Source: Gymnorhina tibicen
Lineage: Eukaryota > Chordata > Aves > Passeriformes > Artamidae
Direction: 5' to 3'
Assembly (NCBI GenBank): GCA_013399875.1
Contig: VXAZ01009468.1
Location: 369,347 to 433,346, forward strand
DNA length: 64,000 bases
Made by a program: the position numbers and the translations under genes. Shown here piece by piece: positions 39,188 to 52,193 of this stretch. The notes beneath the pieces were generated by a model. The model was given only the letters and a program-made list of their open reading frames with translations, had not been told where the DNA came from and ran no database searches. The stretch's first letter is position 1, and the number at the start of each line of letters is the position of its first letter.

Positions 39188-42100
39188 TGGAAAAGTGAGC
39201 ATTGGGGGCCACCTCTGTGTGGGTGCAGCTCTGGGTCTGACAACCACAGGGGCTGGCAAATCTGCACCTACTATCAAACGGGGTGACAAATTCAAGCCTT
39301 GTGTGAACAGAAAAATGCTTAAAGTAGGAAAAATTAATGATGAATTTTCAGATGAATATATGGATTTACTCAGGGCTGGGCTCAGTTACCTACTCTGCTG
39401 TTGGATCCCAGTCGAGTGGGTAGGCCATTGATGGGCAAATCTTCTGCCAGAGTAAACTGGTACAGCTGTTTTGCAGATGAAAAAACAATGCCAGTTATGT
39501 GTGACAGTGGTTTTGGTCATTAGATTTGATGATGGACAAAGATAATTCAGCTTGATGTCCTGTAAAAACACAGGCCAAATCCTTCAGCCATGTATCCCTG
39601 GCAGCTTGGACAAGACCAAGGCAATCCTGGTTGGTTTTCTGGTAGGCAGACATCTGGTTTTGATTTAAGGAGACCAGAATACAGATAGTGTGCTGTTGCC
39701 TTCATTAATTTGTTCTTGTGAGTAAAACACCTTTACTGGTATTATTTTGGAAAAGGCATCTGTCTATAACAGTTTAAAATGGAGATAACTGTACTCCTCT
39801 TGGTCCATTCTTCCTTTACCTCTTCCACTCAAACCCTACTCAGTGTGATATAGGAACACCTGTACACTGCGGGCAAAACGAATCTCCAGATGAGGTTTCT
39901 ATAAGCAAACATAATATTGGTGCAATGTGTTTAATGAGAATAATAAAATTCAAACTCATGTGTCCTTAAGACCTCTTGAACATTCTGCTATTGATTAATA
40001 ATTGTTTAACTTGAAGCTTCCAATATTTCGCTTAAAAAACAAAGTAGTTTTTACTGGCTGCTCAGTATTAGTAACAGCAATTCTACCAGCACAAACACAC
40101 TATTTTAAAAAGTACATATACATCCTAGCACAAGCAGTACTGATTCTGCATGGTTATTTAAATTTTCCCTATGTAACATGTCTAAAAGGAGGCTGTTTTA
40201 ATTTCAAAGCTAAGCTGCAGGTTGCAGTGACCGCAGCTTTCCTACCATCCTTTTTGGGGTGGATGGTGCTCTGTAAGTGACAGATTTGTGTGTTATCTTT
40301 TACTGTGTTCACAGCAGAGGACTGCAGCTGGCACTTAAACTGGGGCACAAGAACCTGCTTAAAAGGGAGATGCCTTTTGGCCTTTGGCTTACTAACTCGT
40401 CTAGGCTGTTCCTGGCTAATTGCTTCATTAGCACAACAACAATGTCAAATACGGTGAGAAGACTGTTGGGAGTACATACATGAAGGCAGAGCATGACCCC
40501 TGTCTAGGCAGGCATCTGCAGTCAGCATTTGCAAGAGCCTTTCATTCTCCCAAGTCAGTTGGCAGTCGGAGCGAGTGGCAGTGCAGCACACGGAGATAAG
40601 ACTATTTTAATTTCTTGCTTCAGGAGACTCAGCTGCCTCCTTGGAAAGACTGATGCCTTGTCCATGGATTCACAGATTGAACAAACATACTGTATCACTT
40701 AATTGTTAAAGGATGGCTTCAGCATTTCCTGGCAAAATAAACTATGGTCTTAGGCTGAATCCTGGCAACAGTGTTCCACCTGCAGGTCCACTCTGCTTAC
40801 TGTGGGCAATAAGCAGTACCACTTTGGTCACTACTCTTTGGGATAATACAGCTCTGCTAAACCCATTTCCAAATGTCAGCTGATAAAATAGTCATAGTAG
40901 GAAGAGATGTCTATGAGTAATACTGATAGGCCTCAAGCTGGAAGCTCAAGAAAGGAACATAGAGGTGAATGCTTAAATTAGTCATCTTCTTAGCTCTAGG
41001 ATATATCTCAAATGCCATTCATCCACTTGAATTGCAGAAAAGTGTCCAAAAAATCCTCTGTGTTCAGCCTTCCTGCCAATCTGGGGTGTGACTTAAGGAG
41101 AGGAAAAAAGGGAAGCACAAATGGTGCTTACACACGGCTGCATTCCTGGTCTCAGCAAATGCAATGGTGAGAACTAGGAATTTCTCCAAAGAGCCTCTTG
41201 CAACTGGTGCTACAGAGGGTTGAGGGTCCAGAGAAGTTCTAATTCAGGGGAAATAATTGCATGTAGCTGAAAACTAAACAGGGCATTTCTCATGAAGTGT
41301 CCTTCTGGTGAGTTTGTAAAAAGTTGCACAGGATGTTCAGAGCATGTTTCAGAGAGGGTGCCTGTGGATGCAGAAAATAAGAACTTTCAAAATATCAAGG
41401 GTGTGAGGGTTAATGACTGAAGCCTGTTTGCCTTTTTTGCTGAACACAGTTTATGACAGACTGTCACCTGCATAAGTTACTGTGAGGGTAATTAAACCTA
41501 ATAGTGCCACGTGAAACTTCCCCTCCCCACCCCCTCCCCCCATGTTCCTCTGTTGGAGGTTGTGGCATTGCACAGGGAAAGCTGTAGCCATGCTAATTTG
41601 GATCAGGCAAGGTACTTGTAAAGCATAATTTAGACCATTTCCTTTTGGGAATTGTCTACTAATGAGCGTGGTTCCAATGAAATTATTCATTGTTCATGCT
41701 GTCACAGGATTGTTTATTAGGGGTAATCTGTTAAAGCAGTACAGGTGTCAGTGTGGGCAGAACATCTTCTTCCAAACTGTCAGTTTGGAATGTAATGTCA
41801 GTACAGGAGGAGAAACCACTGCAGTTTGCCTTTGCTGAGCTGCCAGTTTGACACCCCTTCCCCCCCCAGTCTGAACTAACAGCATTTGTTAGCAGCATAT
41901 TTGATTTAACAGACTCCAAGAGGCAATAAACTTGGAGCGTGGGGGAGGGGTGAGCCCCTTCTGGCTACCCTGGTGCTGCTCTGCTTTCCTCAGCAGATAT
42001 GGGTGCTTCTGTGGGAATTCATATGCCAGGAAGGGGGGCTTCATTGCCAACAGATAGCAGCCAATGAGTCTGTGGGATACCTGAATTTTATAGATCAGCT

Positions 42101-45100
42101 CATCCTTGCCTTTGGTTCAAGGCTTACTGTATTGGATTTGTTGTTTCAGCATTGATCCTGCTTGCTTATCTAAGGCAGACTTTTTGTCTCCAAATGCTTT
42201 AATGCCACAGTGGGCCAATGTTATTTGCTTCTGGGGCTCTCAAAGAGCTCCCAAGCTCTTAGGGGGTGATCTGTTGTCTGTTAATTGCAATAGATTATCT
42301 TAATATTTGCTATGGCATGAATGTTTTTGAGAGATACCTTCAGATTGTTGTTGGCCAATCTGTTTGACATATTTTTGCAGGACAGTAATCCCACAAAATC
42401 TATATGCATGTATATACTCATATCCTATTTATGGAGAAAAACCATCTGTAGTGAACTTTGTTTATTTTGCTTTCTTTCTAAACGGAAGGTGCACACTGGT
42501 TAGGCAGTTTAATGTGGTCTGATCTACAGTGATTATAAAAAGACTGTTAGCCCAGTATCTGGAAATAGCTGGTTTTACTTTTTGCAGACAATGTGCAAAT
42601 ACCAAAAGAAAAGAAGAAAAGAAGAGGCTGCCTTTCCATATAAATCTGCATTTTTCTCCCTAGAGCCCGTTTTATGGGTCTCCCCACTGACTGTACTGAT
42701 AGTCATTGAAGCACATAAAAAGTAATGTAGGAACATCCTTTAAACTAGTGAAGAGAAGATGAAAATAATCAGAACAAATTCACAAAGGCAGTATTATCAG
42801 TATTTGTAACATTAATACATTCAGCCATAACTGCACCTGTTAGTAAGGAAATACTGCCTTCTAAAATGCATTTTAGTACAGTGTGTAATTTTCAGGATAT
42901 GTATTAGACACACAGGATTTTGCTTTATTATTCTCGAGGAAGGAAACAAACTGTATGGCAACTTCAAGGGAAAAATGAACTAATTTAATGTGAGCTCTAC
43001 TTTGAATAGTTTCTGCTCCTTTAATTTTGTTCTGATACATATTTTTAAATGTTTAGTTGAATAGAAGTCTGTTTTTTTTTCCTTGCCATTTCTCCACGGT
43101 TGCTGTTATAGAAAAAGTGTAATCATTGTCAGACAGATAAACACAGTGGCACATACACATATTCTGAATACTGTATATTCATTAATCACACTGTGTTTTG
43201 CTTTATTTTTTCTGAAACTTGGGGTATATTTTCATTATTCTCTTGCATTATTTGCAATGGATTCTATGGCTTGGCAGAGCCACTTCAAATACTAGACATG
43301 ATAAATGGTAATAGATTTCCCATTATAAAAATGCTTTTTTATCCTCTTAGTTTAATTGCTGCATTTCTCACTCATTCTATTGTGCACTCTTGATGACCAG
43401 TGTCCCCACAGTCATTTCCTGAGCTGAAATGAGGATTAGATTTATATGTGGGAGAGCAGAAAACACATTTGTTTCAGTATCGAAGAGAAACAGCTGTGTT
43501 CTGTTTTCAACTGGAATTTCCTCTAAGGTAAAACCAATTATCTTGGGACATCCAGGCAATTCCCCTGGCTAAAGGAGTTCTCTGAGAGTCTTGGAGGAAG
43601 GTAAATTGGGTCTTAATATTCAGGTTTAAGTCAGGATATGCTTAAATTCTGGTGATGAACCTAAGGAGAGGGTGAAATGGCATGGTTCCTCTAGTCCTAT
43701 TTGTAGACTGGTACTTCAGCATCATGAAAGCAGAGAATATCTGGTGCAAAATGATATTTTAATTGGAAAAAGAGTATAAGATCCTCTGCTACAGCTCCAC
43801 TGAAATTAACTGGAGATGCCTGTGCTCAGTAGAGGGGAGAGAAGAAAAAGCAGCCTCAACAGAGCAAGCAATTGTACATGGGGAGCTGGGAGTCAGCTCT
43901 CAGGCTGTCTCAGAAATCGAACGTTTGGGGTCCAACAGCCCCCAAGTGCTCAGGCTTTTCATCTTCTGTATAAGGCTTTAAATACATACTTTACATCTAA
44001 ATTTATCTATAGTTAATACACATGTACACACTTGTCAATGCTTTCAACTCTATATCATTTTAGAGAAAACAAGATGGAGGCAAGAAGAAAATCTCTTGTG
44101 TTGTTACATCAAGATTGACCTTGAAAGTACTGAGGGTTTATTGAGTTTTGAGGGTCTGTAATGGGAATTCTTAAATTTGGAATTCGGCATTAGCTCTCTG
44201 GGATTGCCATTTGTGTGTGCTGCTAACACTCCTACACATCCAGAGCAGCTCTCCATAGCCCTTTCCCTGCTGGAAAGTTTTCTGGGTCAGTCTGTGTTGT
44301 TTTCCTTTGGTTCCAAACTTACACCTCTGAGTCTGAATTTGCAAAACTGTTCACGTGTCCTTCCAGCCTAAGAAGTTGGAGGGTAACCCTGGTGACTAAG
44401 TGCAAAAACTCGGTGGCAGAGCATCGCTGAGATCAGGCACTGGAGGTGAATTATTCTGTGTCATATCTCTAAGGGGACTCCTGGAAAGCCCCAGCGTGTT
44501 GTTTCCACAGACCAATGGCTGCAGGCAGCAAACTGCAATCTCCAAAGTCATCTGTGGGATCAGCAGAAACGCTGGCTGGAGATAAACTCCCAGATGTCCA
44601 TGTATTGAGGACAGCCTTTAGCCCTCAGGTATTGATTTAGTAATGAAGCTTTCTTCTACATATCCGGAGTTTCCCTATGGGTTCCTGGAAGGCACCTCTG
44701 AGCTCCCCTGGGACCTTGATAAGAAGCAGTTGAGAACCACTACTGCTGTAGTCTGAGTTCCCGTAGAGAGAGGGGGAAGAATATTTTGCTTGTTCAGCTG
44801 CTGTGAGAGGCTCAGCTCAGCAGAAAAGGTCAACTAAAGTGCGACTCCCAGTGTGATTTGGTCTAACATTCAGATGAAAGGGAGTAGTAACATATTGGTC
44901 AGCAGAGTCCTCAGCGGGTGTCGTTCTCCCAGAAACTGTGGGGATGAGCAGGGCTGGACAAGGAAGGCAGTGAGACTTCTGTGCCATCATGAACCCTCTC
45001 TAAAGTCCTTCCATGAAAAAATAGTGTGAAGTTTGTTTGGGAAGTTGATGTTCAACATGTGGTTTGTGGGATGGTGGCTTTCCTCTTAGGTCTGCATGAC

Positions 45101-45479
45101 ATGTAGTGGTTTCTACAGACACAAAAAGCTCTTTTGCAGAGAAGTTTCTTCAGCAGGACTTGCCCTGCTGGGGCTGTTACCAGCACAGTCCCACTGTATT
45201 TGTGCTGGTGCTGGGCTTCTGGTGAACTGCTCCCATAAAATTGAGGGCTTTTTATCTCCTTCGCTCTGGTAATCTCTGGATTAGCTTTCTGGTGAAGTGC
45301 AAGCATGCACCCATATGTGCTAAGGAATAATCTTACTTTGCAAATTAATATGTTAATGTAGTACCAGATTCCCAGCCCTTAACAGTGGGAGACTGGTGAT
45401 AGGTTTAAAACATCAATGTGTGATTTTATTCATCTGGACAAGATAACAAAGCAGCCCCGCACTGAAAGTACTGAGGAGG
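39188..45479. other. gene-free stretch
   Basis: No exon or named repeat was supported. The sequence is AT-richer between about 42300 and 43400, with enhancer-like words (for example AACATTAATACATTCAGCC near 42808) but no firm element. A donor-like GTAAGT near 38706 and others in this part lack a partner acceptor. Confidence 0.5.
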
Positions 45480-45686
45480 GTCTGTGCCCCCTCCAGCTCA
45501 GTCTTTGCCATCCTCCCCCCAAAACCCCTTCCCTCTCACTCCCTCTGCCACTGCCTAAAGCTCGACTCAATTTCACAGTAATCATACATTAATTTCGAGC
45601 CGGCAGCCCCTCGCAGAGCCAGGCAGAGGTGCAGAGGGAGCAGCGGCACAGAGCCATGTGAGCGCAGCGCTGGAGGCTGCAGGAAG
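45480..45686 (+). promoter_or_regulatory. CpG-rich proximal promoter / 5' UTR of exon B
   Basis: CpG is rare in most of the window but frequent here (TTCGAGCCGG, CTCGCAG, AGCGGC, GAGCGCAGCGC), continuing through the exon to about 45790. No TATA box is visible, as usual for CpG promoters. A start-stop upstream frame ATGTGA lies at 45656-45661 in good context (G at -3), 25 bases before the main ATG. The transcription start cannot be placed. Confidence 0.5.
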
Positions 45687-45741
45687 ATGTTCGCTGTCTC
45701 GCTCAAGTGCCGGCTCGGGGTGGTGAGACGGAGGAGCAAAG
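45687..45741 (+). CDS. candidate alternative first coding exon B
   Basis: ATG at 45687 has A at -3 and opens MFAVSLKCRLGVVRRRSK, 18 codons plus one base. It then reaches the donor GCAAAG|GTATGG, leaving phase 1 as exons A and C do. The peptide is hydrophobic then basic, with a Cys at residue 8 that could be lipid-modified (speculative). The CpG-rich setting supports a true transcription start nearby. The opposite strand also has open frames here, but these follow from the high GC content. The parent gene is not recognised; common exons should lie downstream, beyond this window. Confidence 0.55.
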
Positions 45742-46339
45742 GTATGGTCAGAGCGGAGCAGCTCGCTCCTGCCTGCGAGAGGGACTTGGAGGGCACTCAC
45801 TTGAGCATTTACTCTTCCTTAGCTGGGCAAGAGGAAAAAAGCTACTTGGTCTGTGATTGATTTTCACCCTCTGTACATTGGCAGACGGGAGTAGGATTAT
45901 TTTAATTTCTTGCATGTCCTATATTTTCAGATGCTGGATTTTCTTTTTTTTTTTTTCCCGTTGACTCTGTGGATTTTTTCTCTATTCATCTGCCATGGTT
46001 ATTACTGCAGTAAAGTAGATTTAGGTGTGCCTCAGAGTCTCACAAGGTTTCCCTCCTCCCATGTGGGAGCTGTTACTTTGCAGGGAGAAGCACTTGGGTG
46101 TAGGACTCCACCAGACTCTTAGGGAGTCATGGTGCCTATCCCTCCCTACACTCCTTCCAGAAGGGGAGTGGGTTGAAAGGATGAGAAACCTGGCAGGATA
46201 ATGGGGAGAAAATCAACTTTGAGAAGATTTGAGGAACAGTAATATTTTATTTCAGAGCAAGTTAATCTGAGACAGGACGATTTCTGTACTCACCATCCTG
46301 CAGTGTTGCATGCGATCAGAAGTGAAGAAGTTTTGTTGT

Positions 46340-46570
46340 GCTGGACTGTGATCCCAGGGTCCCTCGCCCCCAGTTTTGCCATGCGAGTGTTCGGAGGTCT
46401 CTGCACTCCCGGCTCACGGGGTGTGCTGCAGCCGGGGCTCGGTCCCGCTGCTGTTGCCTTTGATTGCTGGGAGGTTTGCATTTTAATGGAGCCTGGAGCA
46501 GATCTCACTGCTGGGAGCTCGACTCCCCTGTGCAAGCCCTTCCAGCCGGCGGCACTCCTGCAGCAGATCA
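46340..46570. promoter_or_regulatory. second GC/CpG-rich block downstream of exon B
   Basis: This block has a dozen or so CpGs (ATGCGAGTGTTCGGAGG, CCCGGCTCACGGGG, GCCGGGGCTCGGTCCCGC, AGCCGGCGGC) and TCF/LEF-like CTTTGAT and AGATCAAAG words near both ends. Both strands are open by composition. It lies 600 bases after exon B and could be an intronic enhancer, a further promoter on either strand, or part of the same island. No start-to-donor frame in phase 1 was found. Confidence 0.35.
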
Positions 46571-49500
46571 AAGCCTTTTGCTGTTAAGGAAGATGACCCG
46601 CATTTTTATAGGGACGTCTAAAGCAAAACAGCTTTTAGGGGCTCAGTGTAACTCGGATGCTATTGATTCCAGACTTCACTGAATGCATAAACTCAGCTTT
46701 TAGCCTCACTTAAGGGGAGAGAGACTTACATGCTGATGCAAGGATCTGTGTGCTGACACAGAAACTCTGTCAGGACTGGCAGGTACAAAACTTCAGTAGC
46801 AAAGAAAAAGGCCTGAACACAATGTGCAAGTTTCTGATGTGGACTGGACCTTAAGTCTAGGGTACAATTCCTATGTATGACTTGCTAGTAAGTAAAAAAG
46901 TATTTGCTCAGATCAAGGTTGCAATTCTATGGGACAGATGTGAGTAGAGAGCAAGAGCCTGAGGGGTGCTTCACTTGACACCGGTTACTGGGGTGCTAAG
47001 AGAGCAAGGGAGCACATGGGTTGTGATTGCCCCACTGTGCTCCTTCGTCCGGAGTGTGCACAGGCACTGAGGTGCTCTCTTGTGTTTTTTGCTGCACACA
47101 AGGGCACATTCACCCCAGGGTTAGAGTCCTGCTGTGGCAGCCTCAGAGCTGAACTTATTTCAGATGTATGAATTTATATTTGGCGTCATTTGCCTTTGAC
47201 AGTTTATCCTCATGCTTCTTTGTTTCTTTGCCTCCATGGTTTGGAGGCTTCATGGGCTTCTCTCTGCACTGGAAGGAGTTTCATGTTTGCAATCAAACAG
47301 GGTGGCACAGGCAGGATTTCTACCTTCTAGGGTGATGCCTGGAAGTGTTTGCATCAAACACAGCCCTGGGGTCCCTTTTTAGTTGGCAGATGCCAGGAGA
47401 AAATCTGGTGCCTTATTAGTTTTTACAGTTCTTTTTCCCTGGCATGCTCTTTTTCTAAATATCCTTAAGGAAGTGGCAATAGTGTTGGAACATGGGGGGT
47501 TTTTCTTCTGCAATTGTCTGGGAAAGTTAGGAACACCAGGTGGAATAAGTGCATTTCTGCCTGCGAAACACTGAATATGCAGTGAGATTGTAATGAAGGT
47601 AAAAAACATGCTATCCCTGTACTACCTGATAAAGTTTTAGTGGCTTTAGTTGAAATATTTAGAATTGACTTAGTTCACCTGCATTTCTTAGTGACAGATT
47701 TAAATGTGAGAATTGCTAATCCAATGCTAAATTGTACTGCTTTGATCAAGGATTAAACTGAGCTGGAAGTGGCTTTTGGGACTTGAGCTTTGAAATGAAC
47801 AACCAGAGAGAGATGTTGTTACTTGTCTTCAGCATTTGGGGACAGATGATGTTTAAAGAATGTCCCCAAAAGATTTATCAAAAATAAATGATGCCTGGGC
47901 ACTTTGGTACCAGAACGAGCCCATCATGACTGGGCAGCATCCAAGGATGGGAGCTGCTATGAATTATGTTTGTGAGTAATGAAACTGCTGCATTTCACAT
48001 CTGTAGATACTCAAAAGCTCACTAGCTATCTGTTGCATCCTAGGAGATGGTCAGGCCATTATTTGGAACTAAAAATTCCCACCACCTTTTGAAGAGAGAC
48101 GGGAAGACATGGCAAAGGGGATGTGTGAAAGAGAGTGGCAGATACCCCAGCCCAGGTGTCTGTCTGTCCTCTGGCCCAGGTGTTTATGACCCAGTGTCCC
48201 AAAACTGTGCTCTGCCTGGCTCTGCAGGTGGATGGTTGCTGAGGGGACACTCCTTTGCTAAAGTGGATTTTAACTAATTGTAAGGTTAGGTGTTCAAATC
48301 TCAGCTATGGTGGCTGCTGTTAGTTTTGTGTAGTTTTATCTTTAAACATCCTCGTAGAAATGAGGATTGATCTCCCCATACTAATTGCTATTCTCTGCTT
48401 CAAAACAGACCCCTTCCCCCAACTTTCTGCCTTCTGTGCTGTTTCCTTTTCCATCCCTCAAACTCTGCCTGCTCCTCCCCAGCTAATCCCCTCACGTTGG
48501 GCAGAAATTCTTGCTGTCAGTCCTCTTGGATTCCTGCTTTCCTCCTCTTGCTGAGCCCTTGAGCTTTTCCTGGCATGAGGAACATTCACATTAATCCACC
48601 AGGCATTCATCCGGTTGGCTGGGGCTGGCAGCATTTCCCTGCCCACAGCTCTCAGCTGTCTTTGGCCAACATCAGCTCATACAGCTGTAGGGCCCCTCAG
48701 TCCTCTTCAAGGACTCTTGATCCTCTGCAGAAGGTGCTACTGAAGACCCCCAAGGAACCTACAGTCACTTGTCCAATACAATAATTAAACTTCCCTCAGT
48801 ATTAGTGTGTTTTTTCATTGGAAAAGCTAAATGATTTCTGCCCGGTCATGCTTGTCATTCAGCTGAACTCAAAGAGGACTATCTGGGGAGGGGTGGTTGG
48901 TGGTTGCCTGCCTGCTAGCCCCCAGTTACTGCTGCAAATCAACTGTATTTTATAAATAAGTAAACAGAAGCAGTGGAGAGCCTAAATAATTAACCAGATA
49001 CATGTGTCGGACTGAAAAGTAGCAAATGAGGCAATTCAAAGGTGTGCTCACTGTTTCCCCTGCTTTCCAAAGCCTGCAGCCCAAGGGGATGCTCTGCAAG
49101 AGCTGCTGAGACCAGCTGCTGCCTGAGCAAACAGTAGCACACACCAAGGGGCCTGGACCCCACTGCCATGGCAGAAGAAAAGCTTGGTTACTGGTTTGAG
49201 ACATTCAAGCTTAAAACATGTTTATTTTTGTCCACTCTAGTTTTTCCTAGTGTGTGGTGTGAATAATGTAATGAAAGTAATTTTGCTGTTCCTTTGTCAA
49301 AAGCCGTCATCTGGAACATGCCAGGCATCACATCCTGTGAAAGAAAATACATGTTCTGCTTTCCATTTACATATCTCTGTGTTTTTCAGCATTTTAAACT
49401 TCACTGAGTCATGTTTACTACTTTCTTTATTGGACTAGATGCTTTCTCTTGCATTTTGTTCTTCCCCTCTTGTGTTTGACTGGGAACTGAGAAAATAAAC

Positions 49501-52093
49501 AAGCAAAGAAAAAACACCCTGAAAACCCCAGGGATAAACTGGAAGAATATGTTCAGAAAAACTGTCATATAGAGTGAAATTTTCAAGAAAAAAACAGTTT
49601 TAGAACAGCAGCTTTTATAGTGAGACCCAGATTTTCAATGAATACCACATTTGGGCATGTAGGCATTGTTGTCCCTTAGATGGAAGTTACTGCATCCTGT
49701 TCGGTGTAGGAAGATGTTTGGTTTTATTTCCATGTTTTTATTGAGAACAGTGTCATGGGAATCAATCCTAAGCACTGGGAACATGCTCTTGTGCCACTTC
49801 ACCTTGTTTGCTGTACAGCAGTATCACGTTGTAAAGCGTCCTGGCTGTGTTTCATAGCAGGGAGTGCTGCTGCAATTGGGTTTCTGTCACAAAAAGATTT
49901 GCTCACTGCAGGAAAACAAGAAAAGTTTTGGATCTCTACTTGGCAAAGGAAAAAAAGCAAAAAAGGGCAAGTAGGTAAGCTGCTTCCATCTTGTGGTGTG
50001 GTGCCAAGTCCAGAGCACCACACAGCCACATGAGAGAGTTAAAAGTCCTGTGGAACTTCTACTCCTGGAGGAGACAACCATTATTATTACTGTATTTATC
50101 CTCCAGGCCCAGAGTAGCCAGTAAAGCAAAGCAGATGGGCAACCAACACAGAGAGAAACCAGACTCATCCCCAAAATGAAGCTGTGGTGCAGAAGTTGAG
50201 CCCGTGGTCTCAGAAAGCTGAGGCCAAGTGCAGTGTTATAGCCCTTGCTTGGCCACCTTTTCTTTAGGATGATTTCTGCCTCCTAGGATTTATCCTCACC
50301 TGCCTGTTTCAAAGCAGAAGGCATCTTGGAGGTGCTGCTGTGAATATTTATGGGGCTCTTCCTGCTGCAGCAATGAAAACCAGGCAGCGGTGAACACAGG
50401 AAACTCCCTCAGCCCAAGCCACTGAGCTGGCAGTGGCTGTGATTCCTTTTCTGTCAGCGTGGCTACGCTTCAGCCCTTTCCATATCTCATTAATAACTCA
50501 TGATTGGGCATGTTTTATTTATGTCTCCAAATGAAGCTCATTTTTCAGCCTGATGCTGTAGCATCCCAGGTGACTGTCACCTGCTCTGAGCACCGTGTGG
50601 TTCCTTCAGCCCTAGCTCATCCCTCATCTTCCTGCAGGCTCCAGCAGCAGAGAGGATATTGATCTCTTAGGGGGGTAATTGAATGAAAAAAGCCCCTAGC
50701 AGCCCAGAGGCAGGTGATAAATCCTTGCAGAGAAGCCAGTGTGCAAGACAGTGTGTCTGAGGGGGCATTAACCCTTCCTGCTGGAAAGGTACAGCATGTG
50801 CTGGAATCCTGTGTGCAAATCCTGCCCAGATCCCACCTGTGCTTTGGCTGGAGCAGGAGTGAAAGGCCACCCTTGCCTTGCTGTGGATACATTACACAAG
50901 AGCAGTTGCACTGGCCCTTTGCTGTGCTGCACAGGGAGTCCCAGGCTGTTTCTGGAGTGGTTTGGAAAATCTGGGCCTTGATTTTGACCCTGCAAAAATC
51001 ACAAGGGGTGAAATCCTTGTGCTCCTTGTGTGTATCCATGCATCCTTTCTGTTTTGCATATAAAACCATGTGGAGGTCTTGGGGGTGTTATTAAAGCTAA
51101 ACACAGGGGCTGGGGACTCTGGCCCATACCTTCCCTTTATGTTACTGTGATTAACAATTCGTTGTGCAGGTGATTTTACTGGGCATTTGTTTTCTCTGTG
51201 GCAACTACTCCAGCTGTCTCTCTTGAAAAAAGTCCAGGCTGGCAAGAGCAGGTGCCTATTACTGATCAGGGCTTGTTTATGTGGATGGATTTGCCCACTG
51301 GATTCAGGGCATCACCCATCACCCTCTGTCCCATGTATCCCCTGGCACAAGGACATGTCACAGTGACACGTGGGCAGCCCCGGAGGCTGGGAAGTGCTGC
51401 TGATTTGCATCTCTGGCTTGCAAGCTCAGACAGGCGTTTTTGGAGAACAAAGAATAATTTCCTTAACTCAGATGACATTTAATCTGCTTTGTCATAAGGA
51501 GGAAAACCAGGCCTTGACTTTGGAAAGATGTAGAAGGTCCATGAGGTCACCACTGGCCTATCTGCAGAGTGTGTGAGTGAAGGAAATGCAAATGCACGTG
51601 GTGCTGTGGTTTGATAGTTGCCGTTTAACTATTTTTAAAATAAAACCCAGTTGACCAAAGTTATAAGATGCAGTGAGTTCAGGGTCAATAGTAACAACAT
51701 TTAAAAATATTATTTCAGAATTACCATCTTGCTGCTTATAAGGTGTGTCTGAAGTTTCTTTTTTTCCATTGTGTACATGTCACCAGAGAGGGTTTGGATG
51801 TTAAAACCATGGATCTAAAGAAGTTGTTTTCCCTGTTTGTCACTGAGCTACTTTCCTCTTGACTCCATTCCTTACATACAGCTATGGGACATTTTTGTCA
51901 CAGTCTTCTAAGTCAGTGAATAATACAAAGCAGCTTGGAAGGCAGCATTTAAAACAGATGAGGAGATGCCTTGATCTCCTATTCCCCTGCACCTTTTTAT
52001 CCATAGCATTTCTTCCCTCATGTACAGGCATCTGACTTTGCATACTCACGGGCTTGTGCCAAATCACAGTTCTTCATTTATTTTGGAGCTGAC
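46571..52093. other. gene-free stretch with one doubtful cassette exon
   Basis: No exon was firmly supported. At 49912-49974 a 63-base segment lies between TTTGCTCACTGCAG and GTAG|GTAAGC and is open in phase 1 to phase 1. It would encode a Lys-rich peptide (KQEKFWISTWQRKKSKKGQV), so it could be inserted in frame after exon A or B. The evidence is too thin for a separate call. Confidence 0.45.
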
Positions 52094-52193
52094 ATGGAAT
52101 CGGCAGTGGGTCTGTCTGGAGGCCAATCTGCTCCTGTGCCTCAGGGCCGTGTCAAGGAGATTGTATTAGCTTCTCTGCTCTCTCAGTGTGGCA
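52094..52193 (+). CDS. weak candidate 5' coding exon
   Basis: ATG at 52094 opens MESAVGLSGGQSAPVPQGRV and continues KEIVLASLLSQCG for 33 codons plus one base, to a donor GGCA|GTAAGT. It leaves phase 1 like exons A-C. Against it: the base before the donor is A rather than G, the area is not CpG-rich, and the peptide lacks the basic character of the other three. It may be chance. Confidence 0.2.

Noticed and set aside
40601..45916. Shared 16-base TATTTTAATTTCTTGC near 40602 and 45900
   Set aside because: One AT-rich 16-base match between two places in 64 kb is expected about by chance, and the flanks do not align.
50617..51069. 150-codon - strand frame with several overlapping frames on both strands
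   Set aside because: Many frames are open at once because of local GC content; none has a recognisable product.
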